A stretch of DNA of 64,000 nucleotides from an uncultured Campylobacterales bacterium (GTDB taxonomy: Bacteria; Campylobacterota; Campylobacteria; Campylobacterales; Arcobacteraceae): contig CALKDR010000044.1 of assembly GCA_938084175.1 (NCBI GenBank), positions 1 to 64,000 on the forward strand. Direction: 5' to 3'. The number at the start of each line of letters is the position of its first letter. The first letter of the stretch is position 1. Shown here one piece after another: positions 1 to 11,031 of the stretch. A model generated the notes under the pieces. The model saw nothing but the letters and a program-made list of their open reading frames with translations, ran no database searches and was not told where the DNA came from. The position numbers and the translations under genes are program-made.

Positions 1-960
1 GTTGTATCTGCTGATACATTATCATCAGTAAAAGAAAAGGGTATGTTAACTTGTGGTGTTTCAACTGGTATTGCTGGTTTCTCTGCTACTGATTCTAGTG
101 GAACTTGGAAAGGTTTAGATGTTGATATGTGTAAAGCTGTTGCATCTGCTGTTTTAGGTGATGCTTCAAAAGTTAAATATATTCCATTAACTGCAAAAGA
201 AAGATTTACTGCTTTACAAAGTGGTGAAATTGACTTCTTATCAAGAGCTACAACTTGGACAGCTACTAGAGATACATCTCTTGGTTTAAACTTTGCTGGT
301 GTAAATTACTATGATGGTCAAGGTTTTTTAGTTTCTGAGAAAATTGGTGTTGATTCAGCTTTAGAACTTGATGGTGCAACTGTTTGTATTCAAGCAGGTA
401 CTACTAGTGAATTAAACTTAACTGATTACTTCAAAGCTAAAAAAATGACTTATAAACCTATTACTTATGATACATCAGGACAAACTATTGAAGGATTTAA
501 ATCTGGACGTTGTGATGTTGTAACTTCTGATGCTTCTCAATTATATGGTTTAGTATTAAAAGTAAAAGATCCATCTTCTGTAAAAGTACTTCCTGAAATT
601 ATTTCTAAAGAGCCTTTAGGACCAGTAGTTAGACAAGGTGATGATAAATGGTTTAATATCGTTAAATGGTCACATATTGCAATGTTAAATGCTGAAGAAA
701 TGGGTGTAACAAAAGCAAATGTTGATTCTATGTTAACTTCAAAAAATCCTGGAATTAAAAGATTATTAGGTGTTTCTGGTGAAGCTGGTAAAAACTTAGG
801 ATTAGACGCTAAATGGTCATACAATATTATTAAAAATGTTGGTAACTACGGTGAATCATTCGCTAATAATGTTGGTAAGAACTCTCCACTTAAAATTGAT
901 AGAGGCTTAAACAACCTTTGGACTAATGGTGGTTTACAATATGGAGCTCCAATTAGATAG
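1..960 (+). CDS. Amino-acid ABC transporter substrate-binding protein (AapJ-like, 5' truncated by window edge)
   Basis: Reading frame is open from base 1 (VVSADTLSSVKEKGMLTCGVSTGIAGFS...). SBP_bac_3-like text (GLDVDMCKAVASAVLGD..KVKYIPLTAKERFTALQSGEIDFLSR), followed by two permeases and an ATPase. Confidence 0.9.
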   Translation, partial: VVSADTLSSVKEKGMLTCGVSTGIAGFSATDSSGTWKGLDVDMCKAVASAVLGDASKVKYIPLTAKERFTALQSGEIDFLSRATTWTATRDTSLGLNFAGVNYYDGQGFLVSEKIGVDSALELDGATVCIQAGTTSELNLTDYFKAKKMTYKPITYDTSGQTIEGFKSGRCDVVTSDASQLYGLVLKVKDPSSVKVLPEIISKEPLGPVVRQGDDKWFNIVKWSHIAMLNAEEMGVTKANVDSMLTSKNPGIKRLLGVSGEAGKNLGLDAKWSYNIIKNVGNYGESFANNVGKNSPLKIDRGLNNLWTNGGLQYGAPIR

Positions 961-996
961 TCAAATATTTATTTAATATTATAAACATCTAATTAA

Positions 997-1026
997 AAAA
1001 AAGGGGAATTAAAATTCCCCTTTTTT
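997..1026 (+). terminator. Intercistronic hairpin (AAAAAAGGGGAATT/AATTCCCCTTTTTT), probable attenuator or partial terminator after the SBP gene
   Basis: Perfect inverted repeat with U-tract, 18 nt before the permease start codon. Confidence 0.75.
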
Positions 1027-1043
1027 AATTACAAGGTAAAAAA

Positions 1044-2228
1044 ATGAAAAAACACAAAAAAGCTCCCCAAAAACAAGTCGCATTTTATAACAATCCTGAA
1101 AATAGAGCGATAATCTATCAAGTACTAGCTTTAGGGCTAATCTTTTTATTATCATATTTTGTTATAAATAATATGTTCACAAATATTGAAAAACGTGGGA
1201 TTAATACAGGATTCGATTTTTTAAGTAGCGAAGCTGGCTTTGGAATCTTACAATCACTTGTTGCATATGATGAATCAGATACACATGGAAAAGTATTTAT
1301 TGTAGGATTATTAAATACAGTTTTAGTTTCTGTTATTGGTATTATATTTGCATCAATTATTGGACTTCTAGTTGGTATTGGACGATTATCAAAAAACTTT
1401 ATGGTTTCTAAACTATCTTTAATATACATAGAAACTTTTAGAAATATTCCAATTTTACTACAAATTCTATTCTGGTACAATGTTGTATTAGCTTCACTTC
1501 CTAGTCCTAGACAAAGTATCTCTTTTTTTGATTCTATTTTCTTTAACAATAGAGGTCTATATATTCCAAGGCCAATATTAGAAAGTGGATTTACTGCTGT
1601 AATAATTGCATTTATAATTGCAATTGCATCCGTAATATATTTAAAAAAGTGGTCTACTAAAAGACATAATGAAACAGGAGAAGAATTTCCCTTATTCTTT
1701 ACATCAATTGCAATCTTAATTGGAGCACCTACTTTAGTATTTTTACTAAGTGGAAGTCCTGCAAGTTTAGAAATTGCAGCTCTTAAAGGCTTTAACTTTA
1801 AAGGTGGTTGGACTTTAATCCCAGAACTTCTAGCACTAGCTTTCGCACTTAGTATCTATACAGCTACATATATTGCTGAAGCAGTACGTGCTGGTATTGA
1901 AGCTGTTCCAAAAGGTCAAAAAGAAGCCGCAGCTGCTTTAGGATTAAAAGACAGTACTATTTTAAAAAAAGTTGTATTACCTCAAGCACTTAGAGTTATT
2001 ATTCCACCAGTTATTAATCAATATCTTAACTTATTAAAGAACTCATCACTTGCAACTGCAATTGGGTATCCTGAATTAGTTACGGTGTTCTCAGGAACAT
2101 CACTAAATCAAGTTGGTCAAGCAATAGAAATTATTCTAATGACAATGGCTGTATATTTAACTATAAGTATTATTATTTCAGTATTCATGAATTATGTAAA
2201 TTCAAGAATGCAAATAAAGGAGAGATAA
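1044..2228 (+). CDS. Amino-acid ABC transporter permease (AapQ-like)
   Basis: 394 aa, HisM-type EAA signature (YIAEAVRAGIEAVPKGQKEAAAALGL). Confidence 0.88.
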   Translation: MKKHKKAPQKQVAFYNNPENRAIIYQVLALGLIFLLSYFVINNMFTNIEKRGINTGFDFLSSEAGFGILQSLVAYDESDTHGKVFIVGLLNTVLVSVIGIIFASIIGLLVGIGRLSKNFMVSKLSLIYIETFRNIPILLQILFWYNVVLASLPSPRQSISFFDSIFFNNRGLYIPRPILESGFTAVIIAFIIAIASVIYLKKWSTKRHNETGEEFPLFFTSIAILIGAPTLVFLLSGSPASLEIAALKGFNFKGGWTLIPELLALAFALSIYTATYIAEAVRAGIEAVPKGQKEAAAALGLKDSTILKKVVLPQALRVIIPPVINQYLNLLKNSSLATAIGYPELVTVFSGTSLNQVGQAIEIILMTMAVYLTISIIISVFMNYVNSRMQIKER

Positions 2229-2229
2229 G

Positions 2230-3309
2230 ATGGCAATTTATGAAAAGCTAGAAACAAGACCTGCTCCTGAAGGAACAAAAGGATTTAGTGTGTGGATTCG
2301 TGAGAATCTTTTTTCTTCAGTAATTTCTTCAATCTTAACAATTATCTCTTTTTATCTTATTTTTAAGATTGTTCCTCCATTATTAGATTGGATGATATTT
2401 GATGCTACATGGAGTGGTACAAAAGAAGAAATAACAGGTGAAGGTGCTAGATGGATTTTTATTATTGAAAAATTCAATTTATTCATGTATGGGTTTTATC
2501 CAGAAGAATTATATTGGAGACCAAACCTTATTTTAGTTCTTTTTATTGCATCAATTGTTGCATTTAGAAAGATTATGCATACAAAAGTACGTATTGCAAT
2601 TTTATTTATTTTTCCAATTGTTGCTTTTATATTATTACATGGTGGATTAGGGCTTGAAGTTGTTCCTACATCGCAATGGGGAGGATTACTTTTAACAATT
2701 GTAGTTGCTTCAGTTGGTATTATTGCTTCATTTCCAATAGGAATTATGTTTGCATTAGGAAGACAATCTAATATGCCAATTATTAAAACTATCTCTGTTT
2801 TATATATTGAGTTTATTAGAGGTGTTCCTTTAATTACATTATTATTTTTAGCCTCTGTAATATTACCTTTATTCTTTCCTGAAGGAATGGATTTTGATAA
2901 ATTATTAAGAGCATTAATTGGTATTACTTTATTCCAAGCTGCATATATTGCAGAAGTTATAAGAGGTGGATTACAAGCTATTCCAAAAGGTCAATATGAA
3001 GCTGCTGATGCTATGGGCTTAAACTATTGGCAATCAATGGGATTAATTATTCTTCCACAAGCTTTAAAAATATCAATTCCAAATCTTGTTGGTTCATTTA
3101 TTTCATTATTTAAAGATACAACTCTAATCTTAATCATTGGATTATTTGATGTTCTTGCAATGGTAACATTAACAAATAATGATACAAGTTGGTTAGGATT
3201 TGAAACAGAAGGTTATGTTTTCGTAACAATGATTTATTGGGTTATTTGTTTTAGTATGTCTAGATATGCTAAATCAATTGAAGATAAATTTAATACAAAT
3301 CACAAATAG
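2230..3309 (+). CDS. Amino-acid ABC transporter permease (AapM-like)
   Basis: 359 aa, [26 protein letters not shown]; same operon. Confidence 0.88.
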   Translation: MAIYEKLETRPAPEGTKGFSVWIRENLFSSVISSILTIISFYLIFKIVPPLLDWMIFDATWSGTKEEITGEGARWIFIIEKFNLFMYGFYPEELYWRPNLILVLFIASIVAFRKIMHTKVRIAILFIFPIVAFILLHGGLGLEVVPTSQWGGLLLTIVVASVGIIASFPIGIMFALGRQSNMPIIKTISVLYIEFIRGVPLITLLFLASVILPLFFPEGMDFDKLLRALIGITLFQAAYIAEVIRGGLQAIPKGQYEAADAMGLNYWQSMGLIILPQALKISIPNLVGSFISLFKDTTLILIIGLFDVLAMVTLTNNDTSWLGFETEGYVFVTMIYWVICFSMSRYAKSIEDKFNTNHK

Positions 3310-3329
3310 TAAAGAGAGTAGGAAAAATT

Positions 3330-4082
3330 ATGAGTACAAGCACAAACGAATATATGATAGAAATGATTGATGTTAATAAATGGTATGGAGATTTTCACGT
3401 ACTTAAAAATATTAATCTAAGAATTAAAAAAGGTGAGAGAGTAGTTATTTGTGGACCATCAGGTTCTGGTAAATCTACTACTATTAGATGTATGAATAGG
3501 CTAGAACCTTTCCAAGAAGGTCAAATTATGATAAAGGATTTAGAATTAACAGAAGATGTTAAAAGAATTAGAGAAGTGCGAACTCATGTTGGAATGGTAT
3601 TTCAACACTTTAATCTTTTTCCTCATCTTTCAATTTTAGAAAACCTTATTCTTGCACCTACTTGGGTTGGTAAAAAACCTAGAAAAGAAGCTATAAAAAC
3701 TGCAATGCACTACTTAGAGCGAGTAAAAATTGCAGACCAAGCTGATAAGTACCCAAATCAGCTTTCAGGTGGACAACAACAACGTGTGGCAATTGCTAGA
3801 TGTTTATGTTCAAACCCTGATATTATGCTATTTGATGAACCAACAGCAGCCTTAGATCCTGAAATGATTGGTGAAGTTTTAGATGTAATGACTGAATTAG
3901 CAAACGATGGAATTACAATGGTTTGTGTAACGCATGAAATGGGATTTGCAAAAAAAGTTGCAGATAGAGTAATTTTTATGGATGCAGGTCAAATTGTTGA
4001 AGAAAACGAACCAAATGAGTTCTTTGACAATCCACAATCTGATAGATTAAAAATGTTCTTAGAACAAATTTTAGACCACTAA
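3330..4082 (+). CDS. Amino-acid ABC transporter ATP-binding protein (AapP-like)
   Basis: Walker [10 protein letters not shown], signature LSGGQQQR, Walker [14 protein letters not shown]. Confidence 0.93.
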   Translation: MSTSTNEYMIEMIDVNKWYGDFHVLKNINLRIKKGERVVICGPSGSGKSTTIRCMNRLEPFQEGQIMIKDLELTEDVKRIREVRTHVGMVFQHFNLFPHLSILENLILAPTWVGKKPRKEAIKTAMHYLERVKIADQADKYPNQLSGGQQQRVAIARCLCSNPDIMLFDEPTAALDPEMIGEVLDVMTELANDGITMVCVTHEMGFAKKVADRVIFMDAGQIVEENEPNEFFDNPQSDRLKMFLEQILDH

Positions 4083-4114
4083 AAATTATATTAACGAATA
4101 CTCAAAACTCAGGT

Positions 4115-4216
4115 ATGATTGAAATGCATGCTATGATTACTGAGATCTTACAAACAAATCAAAAAGCTCAAGAAATGTCAAGTATTTCAAGCATTCTTGG
4201 GCAACACCTAGTTTAG
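4115..4216 (+). other. Short unexplained ORF or gene remnant (33 aa: MIEMHAMITEILQTNQKAQEMSSISSILGQHLV)
   Basis: Open frame without a convincing RBS; reads like a protein C-terminus. The frame extends upstream as ILTNTQNSG. Confidence 0.3.
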
Positions 4217-4255
4217 ATAGGGTTGAAGATTATACAAGTTTTACTTGTAACCTTT

Positions 4256-4882
4256 TTAGCTCAATGCTAACCAAACTCCAATACCCATCATCATAGTTCC
4301 CGCAACTTTATTTACGAGTCTTACATTTGAACTATTTTGCAATAATTTTCGTAAAGTTTTACCTCCACTTGCATAAATAACCAAACAAGAAAATTCTAGC
4401 AGTAATATCATAACTATTAAAACAATTAATTGTGAAGTCATAGGTAAAGAATCATCTATAAAAGGAGGAAGTAGTGCTATAAAAAATGCCCAACCTTTTG
4501 GATTTGCAATTGCAGTTACAAAACCTTGAATTGCTAAGCTTTTCTTTGAAATATTATAATTACATTCATCTAAATTAATTGCCATTTTCCCACGTGAAAG
4601 CCACATTTGAATTCCAAGATAAATTAAGTATGCACCACCTCCATATTTGAGGATTAAGAAAATTGTAGGGTATTTAAGCATAATAGTAGCAACACCAATA
4701 ACAGAAGAAGTAGCAACTAAACTAACTCCAATTAACTCTCCATACATCATATAAAATGTTTTTTTTAAACCAATACTCATACCCATACTAAGTGAGAGTG
4801 TCATACACATTCCAGGTGTGATAGAAACAACAAAAAAAGTAGGAATAAATACAGCTAAGAGTGTTAAGTTTATAAAATCCAA
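4256..4882 (-). CDS. LysE/RhtB family amino-acid exporter
   Basis: 208 aa, N-terminal TPGMCMTLSLSMGMSIGLKKTF and NPKGWAFFIALLPPFID motifs. Confidence 0.88.
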   Translation of the reverse strand: MDFINLTLLAVFIPTFFVVSITPGMCMTLSLSMGMSIGLKKTFYMMYGELIGVSLVATSSVIGVATIMLKYPTIFLILKYGGGAYLIYLGIQMWLSRGKMAINLDECNYNISKKSLAIQGFVTAIANPKGWAFFIALLPPFIDDSLPMTSQLIVLIVMILLLEFSCLVIYASGGKTLRKLLQNSSNVRLVNKVAGTMMMGIGVWLALS

Positions 4883-4930
4883 GATAATCCTTTAATAAAA
4901 AAGGATTATACTAAAATAACAGTAAACATA

Positions 4931-5824
4931 CTAATCAATCATTTCAAAAGCTTCTTTAATATCCGTAGTTTTTTTAGCAGCAATTAAAAACATAGCAGCA
5001 TTTAACTTAGCTAATTTTTCTAACTCATCACTTGGATTTTTTGTCATATTCAGTGATTCTTCTTTATTTATAACTGTTGCAGATTTTTTATAATTAATTC
5101 CAAAATATTCAGGATCAATTAAATGCTCAGATATATTTCCATCATTATTTAGCCAATATTTACACTTAGAAAAAATCTCAGGTGTTCCTTCATTTCCTTT
5201 AACTATTACTAAATGATCATAGTTTCTACCAAATAATTCATTATATTTTACAACATATGGTTTATGAAAGGCTGCATTTATCGCATATTTTGAGTTACCT
5301 GGATTTAGTAGTTTTTCAACAGTATTAAAAGCAGTTCTTAGTCCTAAAATATTTCTAATTTTTGTTAAATCACTCAATTTTTTAAAATAATCTGCTCTAT
5401 CAAAATAATGAATATTATCATCAAGTTTTATATTTGCATTTAACTCTTTTAGAGTTAAACCTTTCTTTGCAGGTTGTAATTCATCGCCACTAATTACTAA
5501 ATTTAAATCAAATTTTTTTAAATATTTTGCAACTAAGGGCAAGATATATGGATTATCAGCTTTTCCATCAAAGGGATAACCTAATTCAATTGAATTTTCA
5601 ACTGTTGTTCTTTTAATGTATTTATCACAAACATCAAATGTAGTTTTTAATTCTTCTATAGTTTCAAGCCTAACTCTCCAACCTAATAAAAACGCTGCAA
5701 TTTGCTCAGAATGAACTTTTTGATTTAAAATACATTCAATTACATCTATCATTTCTTCTTTTTTTAATTCTCTATTAGATTTTGGACCAGTTCCAACTGC
5801 TCTAATATACTCATGAAAAGCCAT
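4931..5824 (-). CDS. TrpD/YbiB-like (anthranilate phosphoribosyltransferase superfamily) protein
   Basis: N-terminal helical domain SNRELKKEEMIDVIECILNQKVHSEQIAAFLLGWRVRLETIEEL plus later ILGLRTAFNTVEKLLNP. Confidence 0.75.
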   Translation of the reverse strand: MAFHEYIRAVGTGPKSNRELKKEEMIDVIECILNQKVHSEQIAAFLLGWRVRLETIEELKTTFDVCDKYIKRTTVENSIELGYPFDGKADNPYILPLVAKYLKKFDLNLVISGDELQPAKKGLTLKELNANIKLDDNIHYFDRADYFKKLSDLTKIRNILGLRTAFNTVEKLLNPGNSKYAINAAFHKPYVVKYNELFGRNYDHLVIVKGNEGTPEIFSKCKYWLNNDGNISEHLIDPEYFGINYKKSATVINKEESLNMTKNPSDELEKLAKLNAAMFLIAAKKTTDIKEAFEMID

Positions 5825-5883
5825 AGCTATCCCCTATTCTCTTAATATAGGACAAATTTTATCTTAATTTAAACTTAATTCAC

Positions 5884-5897
5884 TTGATTCTAGTCAA
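5884..5897. promoter_or_regulatory. FNR/CRP-family box (TTGAT-TCTA-GTCAA) upstream of napA
   Basis: One mismatch from TTGAT-N4-ATCAA; centre is 34.5 nt upstream of the last base of a TATACT -10-like hexamer (5920-5925). Confidence 0.6.
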
Positions 5898-5959
5898 TTA
5901 AATATTGAATACTAAGTGTTATACTTCCCAAGTATAATAACTTGATTAAAGGAGAAAGA

Positions 5960-8782
5960 ATGTCATTATCAAGAAGAGATTTTCTTAAAAGCTCAGCAGC
6001 AGCTTCAGCAGCAGCAGCGATTGGTATGAATGTACCAAGTGAATTAGCAGCCAAAGCAACTGCAGCCGAAGGTGGTTGGAGATGGGATAAAGCAGCTTGT
6101 CGTTTCTGTGGAACTGGATGTGGAATTATGCTTGCTACTAAAGGTGGTAAGATTGTTGCAGTTAAAGGTGATCCTGCAGCGCCTGTAAACAGAGGGCTTA
6201 ACTGTATTAAAGGTTACTTCAATGCAAAAATTATGTATGGTGCAGATAGATTAAAGCAACCATTATTAAGAGTAGATGCAAAAGGTAACTTTGATAAAAA
6301 AGGTAACTTTGCACCAGTTTCTTGGGAAAGAGCTTTCGATGAGATGGAAGTTAACATCAAAAAAGCACTTAAAGCTAGCGGACCTGAAGGTGTTGGTGTA
6401 TTTGCATCTGGACAGTATACTGTTATGGAAGGTTATGCTGCTCAAAAGATGATGAAAGGTGGATTTAGATCAAATGCAATTGATCCAAATGCTAGACACT
6501 GTATGGCATCTGCTGTTGTAGGTTTCTACCAAACTTTCGGAATTGATGAACCAAGTGGTTGTTATGATGATATTGAGCTTACTGATACTATTGTATCTTG
6601 GGGTTCTAATATGGCAGAAATGCATCCTATTTTATGGTCAAGAGTAACTGATAGAAAATTATCTGATCCTGATAAAGTTAAAGTAATTAATATTTCAACT
6701 TATAGACATAGAACTTCTGATTTAGCTGATAGTGAAATTATCTTTACTCCTAATACAGATTTAGCTTTATGGAATTATATTGCTAGAGAAATCGTTTATA
6801 ATGCTCCTGAATCTATTGATTGGGACTTTGTTAAAGAACACATCGTATTTGCAGCATCTCCTGTTAACATGGGTTATGGAATGAGAAGAGCTGGCGAAAA
6901 ATCAATTGTTGATGGTAAATATTCTAAATTAGAAATGGAAACTATTGATAAAGAAATGGTAAAAGTTGTTTCTGAAACTGAAGCTCCTGCATTAGCTCCT
7001 TACGGATATAAAGCTGGTGATAAAATGGAAAATAAACCAGCTGGACTTAAACACTGGGAAATTTCTTTTGAAGAGTATAAAAAATTCTTAGACCCATATA
7101 CATTAGATTACGTTGCAAAAATTTCAAAAGGAAATCCTGATGAAGATATCAACGAATTTAAAGCTAAATTACAAGAATTAGCAAACCTTTATATTGAAAA
7201 AAATAGAAAAGTTGTATCTTTCTGGACAATGGGAATGAATCAACATACAAGAGGAACTTGGGTTAATACATTAGCATACAACGTTCACTTCTTATTAAAT
7301 AAACAAGCTAAACCAGGTTCTGGTGCATTCTCATTAACAGGTCAACCATCTGCTTGTGGAACTGCAAGAGAAGTTGGAACTTTCTGTCACAGATTACCTG
7401 CTGATATGATGGTAGCAAATCCTAAACATAGAGCAATTACAGAAAAAGCATGGCAAGTTCCAGCTGGTACATTAAACCCTGTTGGAAATCAACATATTAT
7501 GAAAATCCATAGAGATATTGAAGATGGTGTTGTTAAATTTGCATGGGTAAATGTTTGTAATCCTTACCAAGATACAGCATCTGCTACGCATTGGATTAAA
7601 GCAGCAAGAGAAATGGATAACTTTATTGTAACTTCTGATGGATACCCTGGTATTTCTGCAAAAGTTTCTGACCTTATCTTACCATCTGCTATGATTTATG
7701 AAAAATGGGGAGCTTATGGAAATGCTGAAAGAAGAACTCAACATTGGAGACAACAAGTATTACCAATAGGTGATTCTATGTCTGATACATGGCAATGGGT
7801 TGAACTTTCTAAAAGATTTACAGTTAAAGACGTATGGGGTGAACAACCATTAAGAGGTAAAAATAAAGACGGAAGTTCTAAAAAACTACCAGATGTTATT
7901 GCAGCTGCAAAAGCTATGGGATACACTGAAGATACAACAATGTATGAAATTCTTTTTGCAAATGAAAAAGCTAAATCTTATAAAATTGATTTAAAAGATC
8001 CAATTCAAGCAGGTTATGATAACTCTGAAGCACTTGGTGATTCAAGAAATGTTGTTGGTTCTGATGGTAAAGTATTTGATGGTTACGGATTCTTTATTCA
8101 AAAATACTTATTTGAAGAATATGCAGACTTCGGACGTGGACATGCTCACGATTTAGCTGATTTTGATACTTACCACAAAGTAAGAGGACTTAAATGGCCA
8201 GTTGTAGATGGTAAAGAAACTCAATGGAGATTCAATACTAAATATGACCCTTATGCTAAAAAATATGGAAAACCAGGAACTGATTTTGCATTTTATGGAA
8301 CATTAGCAAAAGCATTATCACAAGGTGATTTATTAGGTGTTAAAGATAAAGCTAAAAAATCATTAAAAAATAAAGCTAAAATTTTCGCTCGTCCTTACAT
8401 GGATCCTCCAGAAGTTCCAGATGAAACTTACCCAGTATGGCTAAGTACAGGTAGAGTTTTAGAACACTGGCATTCAGGAACTATGACTATGAGAGTACCT
8501 GAACTTTATAGAGCAGTACCAGAAGCATTATGTTACATGCACCCAGAAGATGCTAAAAAATACGGTGTTAAACAAGGTGGTTTAGCATGGGTTGAATCTA
8601 GACGTGGAAAAGTTAAAGCTAGAGTTGAGACAAGAGGAAGAAATAGACCTTCAAAAGGTTTAGTATTTGTACCATGGTTTGATGAAAAAGTTTTCATTAA
8701 CAAAGTATGTGCAGATTATACGTGTCCACAGTCAAAACAAACTGACTTTAAAAAATGTGCAGTAAAAATTTATAAAGCATAA
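5960..8782 (+). CDS. napA: Periplasmic nitrate reductase, catalytic subunit (start moved to ATG 5960)
   Basis: Tat motif [18 protein letters not shown] 4Fe-4S motif, molybdopterin oxidoreductase text; followed by napGHBFLD. RBS AAAGGAGAAAG before 5960. Confidence 0.97.
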   Translation: MSLSRRDFLKSSAAASAAAAIGMNVPSELAAKATAAEGGWRWDKAACRFCGTGCGIMLATKGGKIVAVKGDPAAPVNRGLNCIKGYFNAKIMYGADRLKQPLLRVDAKGNFDKKGNFAPVSWERAFDEMEVNIKKALKASGPEGVGVFASGQYTVMEGYAAQKMMKGGFRSNAIDPNARHCMASAVVGFYQTFGIDEPSGCYDDIELTDTIVSWGSNMAEMHPILWSRVTDRKLSDPDKVKVINISTYRHRTSDLADSEIIFTPNTDLALWNYIAREIVYNAPESIDWDFVKEHIVFAASPVNMGYGMRRAGEKSIVDGKYSKLEMETIDKEMVKVVSETEAPALAPYGYKAGDKMENKPAGLKHWEISFEEYKKFLDPYTLDYVAKISKGNPDEDINEFKAKLQELANLYIEKNRKVVSFWTMGMNQHTRGTWVNTLAYNVHFLLNKQAKPGSGAFSLTGQPSACGTAREVGTFCHRLPADMMVANPKHRAITEKAWQVPAGTLNPVGNQHIMKIHRDIEDGVVKFAWVNVCNPYQDTASATHWIKAAREMDNFIVTSDGYPGISAKVSDLILPSAMIYEKWGAYGNAERRTQHWRQQVLPIGDSMSDTWQWVELSKRFTVKDVWGEQPLRGKNKDGSSKKLPDVIAAAKAMGYTEDTTMYEILFANEKAKSYKIDLKDPIQAGYDNSEALGDSRNVVGSDGKVFDGYGFFIQKYLFEEYADFGRGHAHDLADFDTYHKVRGLKWPVVDGKETQWRFNTKYDPYAKKYGKPGTDFAFYGTLAKALSQGDLLGVKDKAKKSLKNKAKIFARPYMDPPEVPDETYPVWLSTGRVLEHWHSGTMTMRVPELYRAVPEALCYMHPEDAKKYGVKQGGLAWVESRRGKVKARVETRGRNRPSKGLVFVPWFDEKVFINKVCADYTCPQSKQTDFKKCAVKIYKA

Positions 8783-8800
8783 AGATAAAAAGAGTCAAAA

Positions 8801-9604
8801 ATGAATACTAGTAAAAAAAGTCCTATTAGTGATAGAAGAAGATTTTTCTTAAATATGGCAAGAGCTGCGGGTCTTGCAATTTTAGGAGGTCTTACTTGGA
8901 GTGCCTATGTTAGTGAAGTTACAGCTTCAAAGTTAATATTAAGACCTCCTGGTGCTCTTCCTGAGAAGGACTTTTTAGCAACATGTATTAAATGCGGTAT
9001 GTGTGTAGAAGCATGTCCTTTTGATACATTAAAACTTGCACGTCCAGGTGATAATAAACCTATTGGTACTCCATTTTTCCAGCCAAGAGATATACCTTGT
9101 TATATGTGTCCAGATATTCCTTGTGTTCCTGTATGTCCTACAGATGCACTTGATATTTTTTCTGTTCAAAATGACAAGAAAGAGCTGGATATAAACAAAG
9201 CTGATATGGGTGTTGCAGTTATTGATGATAATTCTTGTATTGCTTTTTGGGGAATTCAATGTGATGCTTGTTATAGAGCTTGTCCACTTTTAGGGGAAGC
9301 TATTAGCATTGAGTACACAAAGAATGAAAGAACAGGTAAACACGCATTTATGAAACCAATCGTTCACGCGGACGTATGTACTGGTTGTGGATTATGTGAG
9401 CAAGCTTGTGTAACTGATAAAGCAGCAATTTTTGTACTTCCTAGAGAGGTAGCCCAAGGAAAAGCGGGTGATTATTATATCAAAGGCTGGGAAAAAGGTG
9501 ACGAAAAAAGACTTGAAAATGCAACAAGTAAAGAAACTAAAACTGAAATAAGTAAAGACTCTGCACTTGATTCTTTAAATAGTTCAATGGAGGATTTATA
9601 CTAA
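8801..9604 (+). CDS. napG: Ferredoxin-type protein NapG
   Basis: Tat-like DRRRFFLNMARAAG and four CxxCxxCxxxCP-type clusters. Confidence 0.95.
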   Translation: MNTSKKSPISDRRRFFLNMARAAGLAILGGLTWSAYVSEVTASKLILRPPGALPEKDFLATCIKCGMCVEACPFDTLKLARPGDNKPIGTPFFQPRDIPCYMCPDIPCVPVCPTDALDIFSVQNDKKELDINKADMGVAVIDDNSCIAFWGIQCDACYRACPLLGEAISIEYTKNERTGKHAFMKPIVHADVCTGCGLCEQACVTDKAAIFVLPREVAQGKAGDYYIKGWEKGDEKRLENATSKETKTEISKDSALDSLNSSMEDLY

Positions 9605-10434
9605 TGAAAACACTATTGAATAAATATAGATTCTTAATAGCTAGAAGAATCACACAAGTTTTAATTATGGTTTTATATGTAATTGCAAATGTATATGGAA
9701 TAAATTTTTTAACAGGAAATTTATCTTCATCATTATTAGCAGGAATTATTCCTCTTAGTGATCCATATGCTGTAGTACAAATGTTTGCAGCAGGTGCTGT
9801 AATATCAATTGATATTATAGTAGGTGCTTTAATCATTACAATATTTTATATGACTATTGGTGGTCGTGCATTTTGTTCTTGGGTTTGTCCTGTAAATATG
9901 ATTACAGATTTAGCAAACTATTTACGAAGAAAACTTGGATTTAATCAAATCCAAAAAAAACAACCAGCATCAAGAAACACAAGATATTGGGTACTTGTAA
10001 TTAGTTTAGTTATTTCATTTTTTATGGGAGTAGCTGCATTTGAGTTTATTTCACCAATTTCAATGGTTCATAGAGGAATTATATTTGGCTTAGGTTTTGG
10101 TTGGGCTGCAATACTAGTAATATTTCTTTTTGATTTATTTGTTTTAAAAAATGGCTGGTGTGGACATATTTGCCCTCTTGGTGGAGCGTATTCATTAATA
10201 GGTAAATATAGTTTTATTAGAGTTCATCATAATGCACCAAATTGTACAGCTTGTATGAAATGTAAAGAAGTTTGTCCTGAAGTACAAGTACTTCATATGG
10301 TTACAAAAACTTCAATTCCCGTTTTAAGTGGGGAATGTACAAATTGTGGAAGATGTATTGAAGTGTGTGATGATGATGCACTTAATTTTTCAATTAAGAA
10401 TTTAAAAAAAGGAAAAGACAATGAAGTTAGGTAA
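9604..10434 (+). CDS. napH: Quinol dehydrogenase membrane component NapH
   Basis: Membrane helices, CSWVCPVN and CGHICPLGG motifs, C-terminal ferredoxin clusters. Confidence 0.95.
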   Translation: MKTLLNKYRFLIARRITQVLIMVLYVIANVYGINFLTGNLSSSLLAGIIPLSDPYAVVQMFAAGAVISIDIIVGALIITIFYMTIGGRAFCSWVCPVNMITDLANYLRRKLGFNQIQKKQPASRNTRYWVLVISLVISFFMGVAAFEFISPISMVHRGIIFGLGFGWAAILVIFLFDLFVLKNGWCGHICPLGGAYSLIGKYSFIRVHHNAPNCTACMKCKEVCPEVQVLHMVTKTSIPVLSGECTNCGRCIEVCDDDALNFSIKNLKKGKDNEVR

Positions 10435-11023
10435 ATTAACTTTGGCAATTGCAACAGTAGCAACTTTATATGCTACTACTATGAGTGCTGCAGAAAAGAC
10501 TGTTAGTGAAGAATCTTTAGGTTTAAGAAAAACAACTATTTATAATGAGAAAGATACAACAGCTGATAAAGTAATGTATGGAACAGATTCAGCAGGTGCT
10601 TCTAAGAAAATTAAAAGAGCATTTCAAGATGCACCACCTATGATTCCTCATGATGTAGAAGGGATGTTACCAATTACTATTGATAATAACCAATGTACAA
10701 TGTGTCATGAACCAGCAGTTGCTCAATCTATGGGAGCTACTCCGATTCCAAAGTCTCACTTTATGGACTTTAGACCAAAACATAATTTTGATGGTAAAAC
10801 ATTTACAAAATCTATTGATAATATGAAAAATGAAGTTTCAGTTAAGCCAATAGAACAATTAGCAGGTGCAAGATTCAATTGTACTCAATGTCATGCACCT
10901 CAAACAACAGGTAAATTAGCTGTTGAGAATGATTTCAAAGCAGCATTTACTAAAAAAGATGGTGAGTTTAAATCAAGTTGGGATGAAGTAATCCTAGATG
11001 ATTTAGATACATTAAAAAAATAA
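10421..11023 (+). CDS. napB: Periplasmic nitrate reductase diheme cytochrome subunit
   Basis: Signal peptide, two CxxCH motifs (CTMCH, CTQCH), in nap operon. Confidence 0.94.
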   Translation: MKLGKLTLAIATVATLYATTMSAAEKTVSEESLGLRKTTIYNEKDTTADKVMYGTDSAGASKKIKRAFQDAPPMIPHDVEGMLPITIDNNQCTMCHEPAVAQSMGATPIPKSHFMDFRPKHNFDGKTFTKSIDNMKNEVSVKPIEQLAGARFNCTQCHAPQTTGKLAVENDFKAAFTKKDGEFKSSWDEVILDDLDTLKK

Positions 11024-11031
11024 GTTAGAAT

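Noticed and set aside
537-824. Minus-strand ORF of 95 aa
   Set aside because: Lies antisense within the clear SBP gene; no RBS or family signal.
1118-1549. Minus-strand ORF of 143 aa
   Set aside because: Antisense to the AapQ-like permease gene; composition typical of a shadow ORF.
3330-4082. Duplication between the two amino-acid ABC operons (aap-like and 28093-31022)
   Set aside because: Same family but clearly diverged proteins and different architecture (long versus short permeases); ordinary paralogues rather than a recent duplication.
5942-5959. TTG start for napA given in the ORF track (MIKGER extension)
   Set aside because: The RBS AAAGGAGAAAG lies inside this extension; ATG 5960 starts a normal Tat signal ([10 protein letters not shown]).
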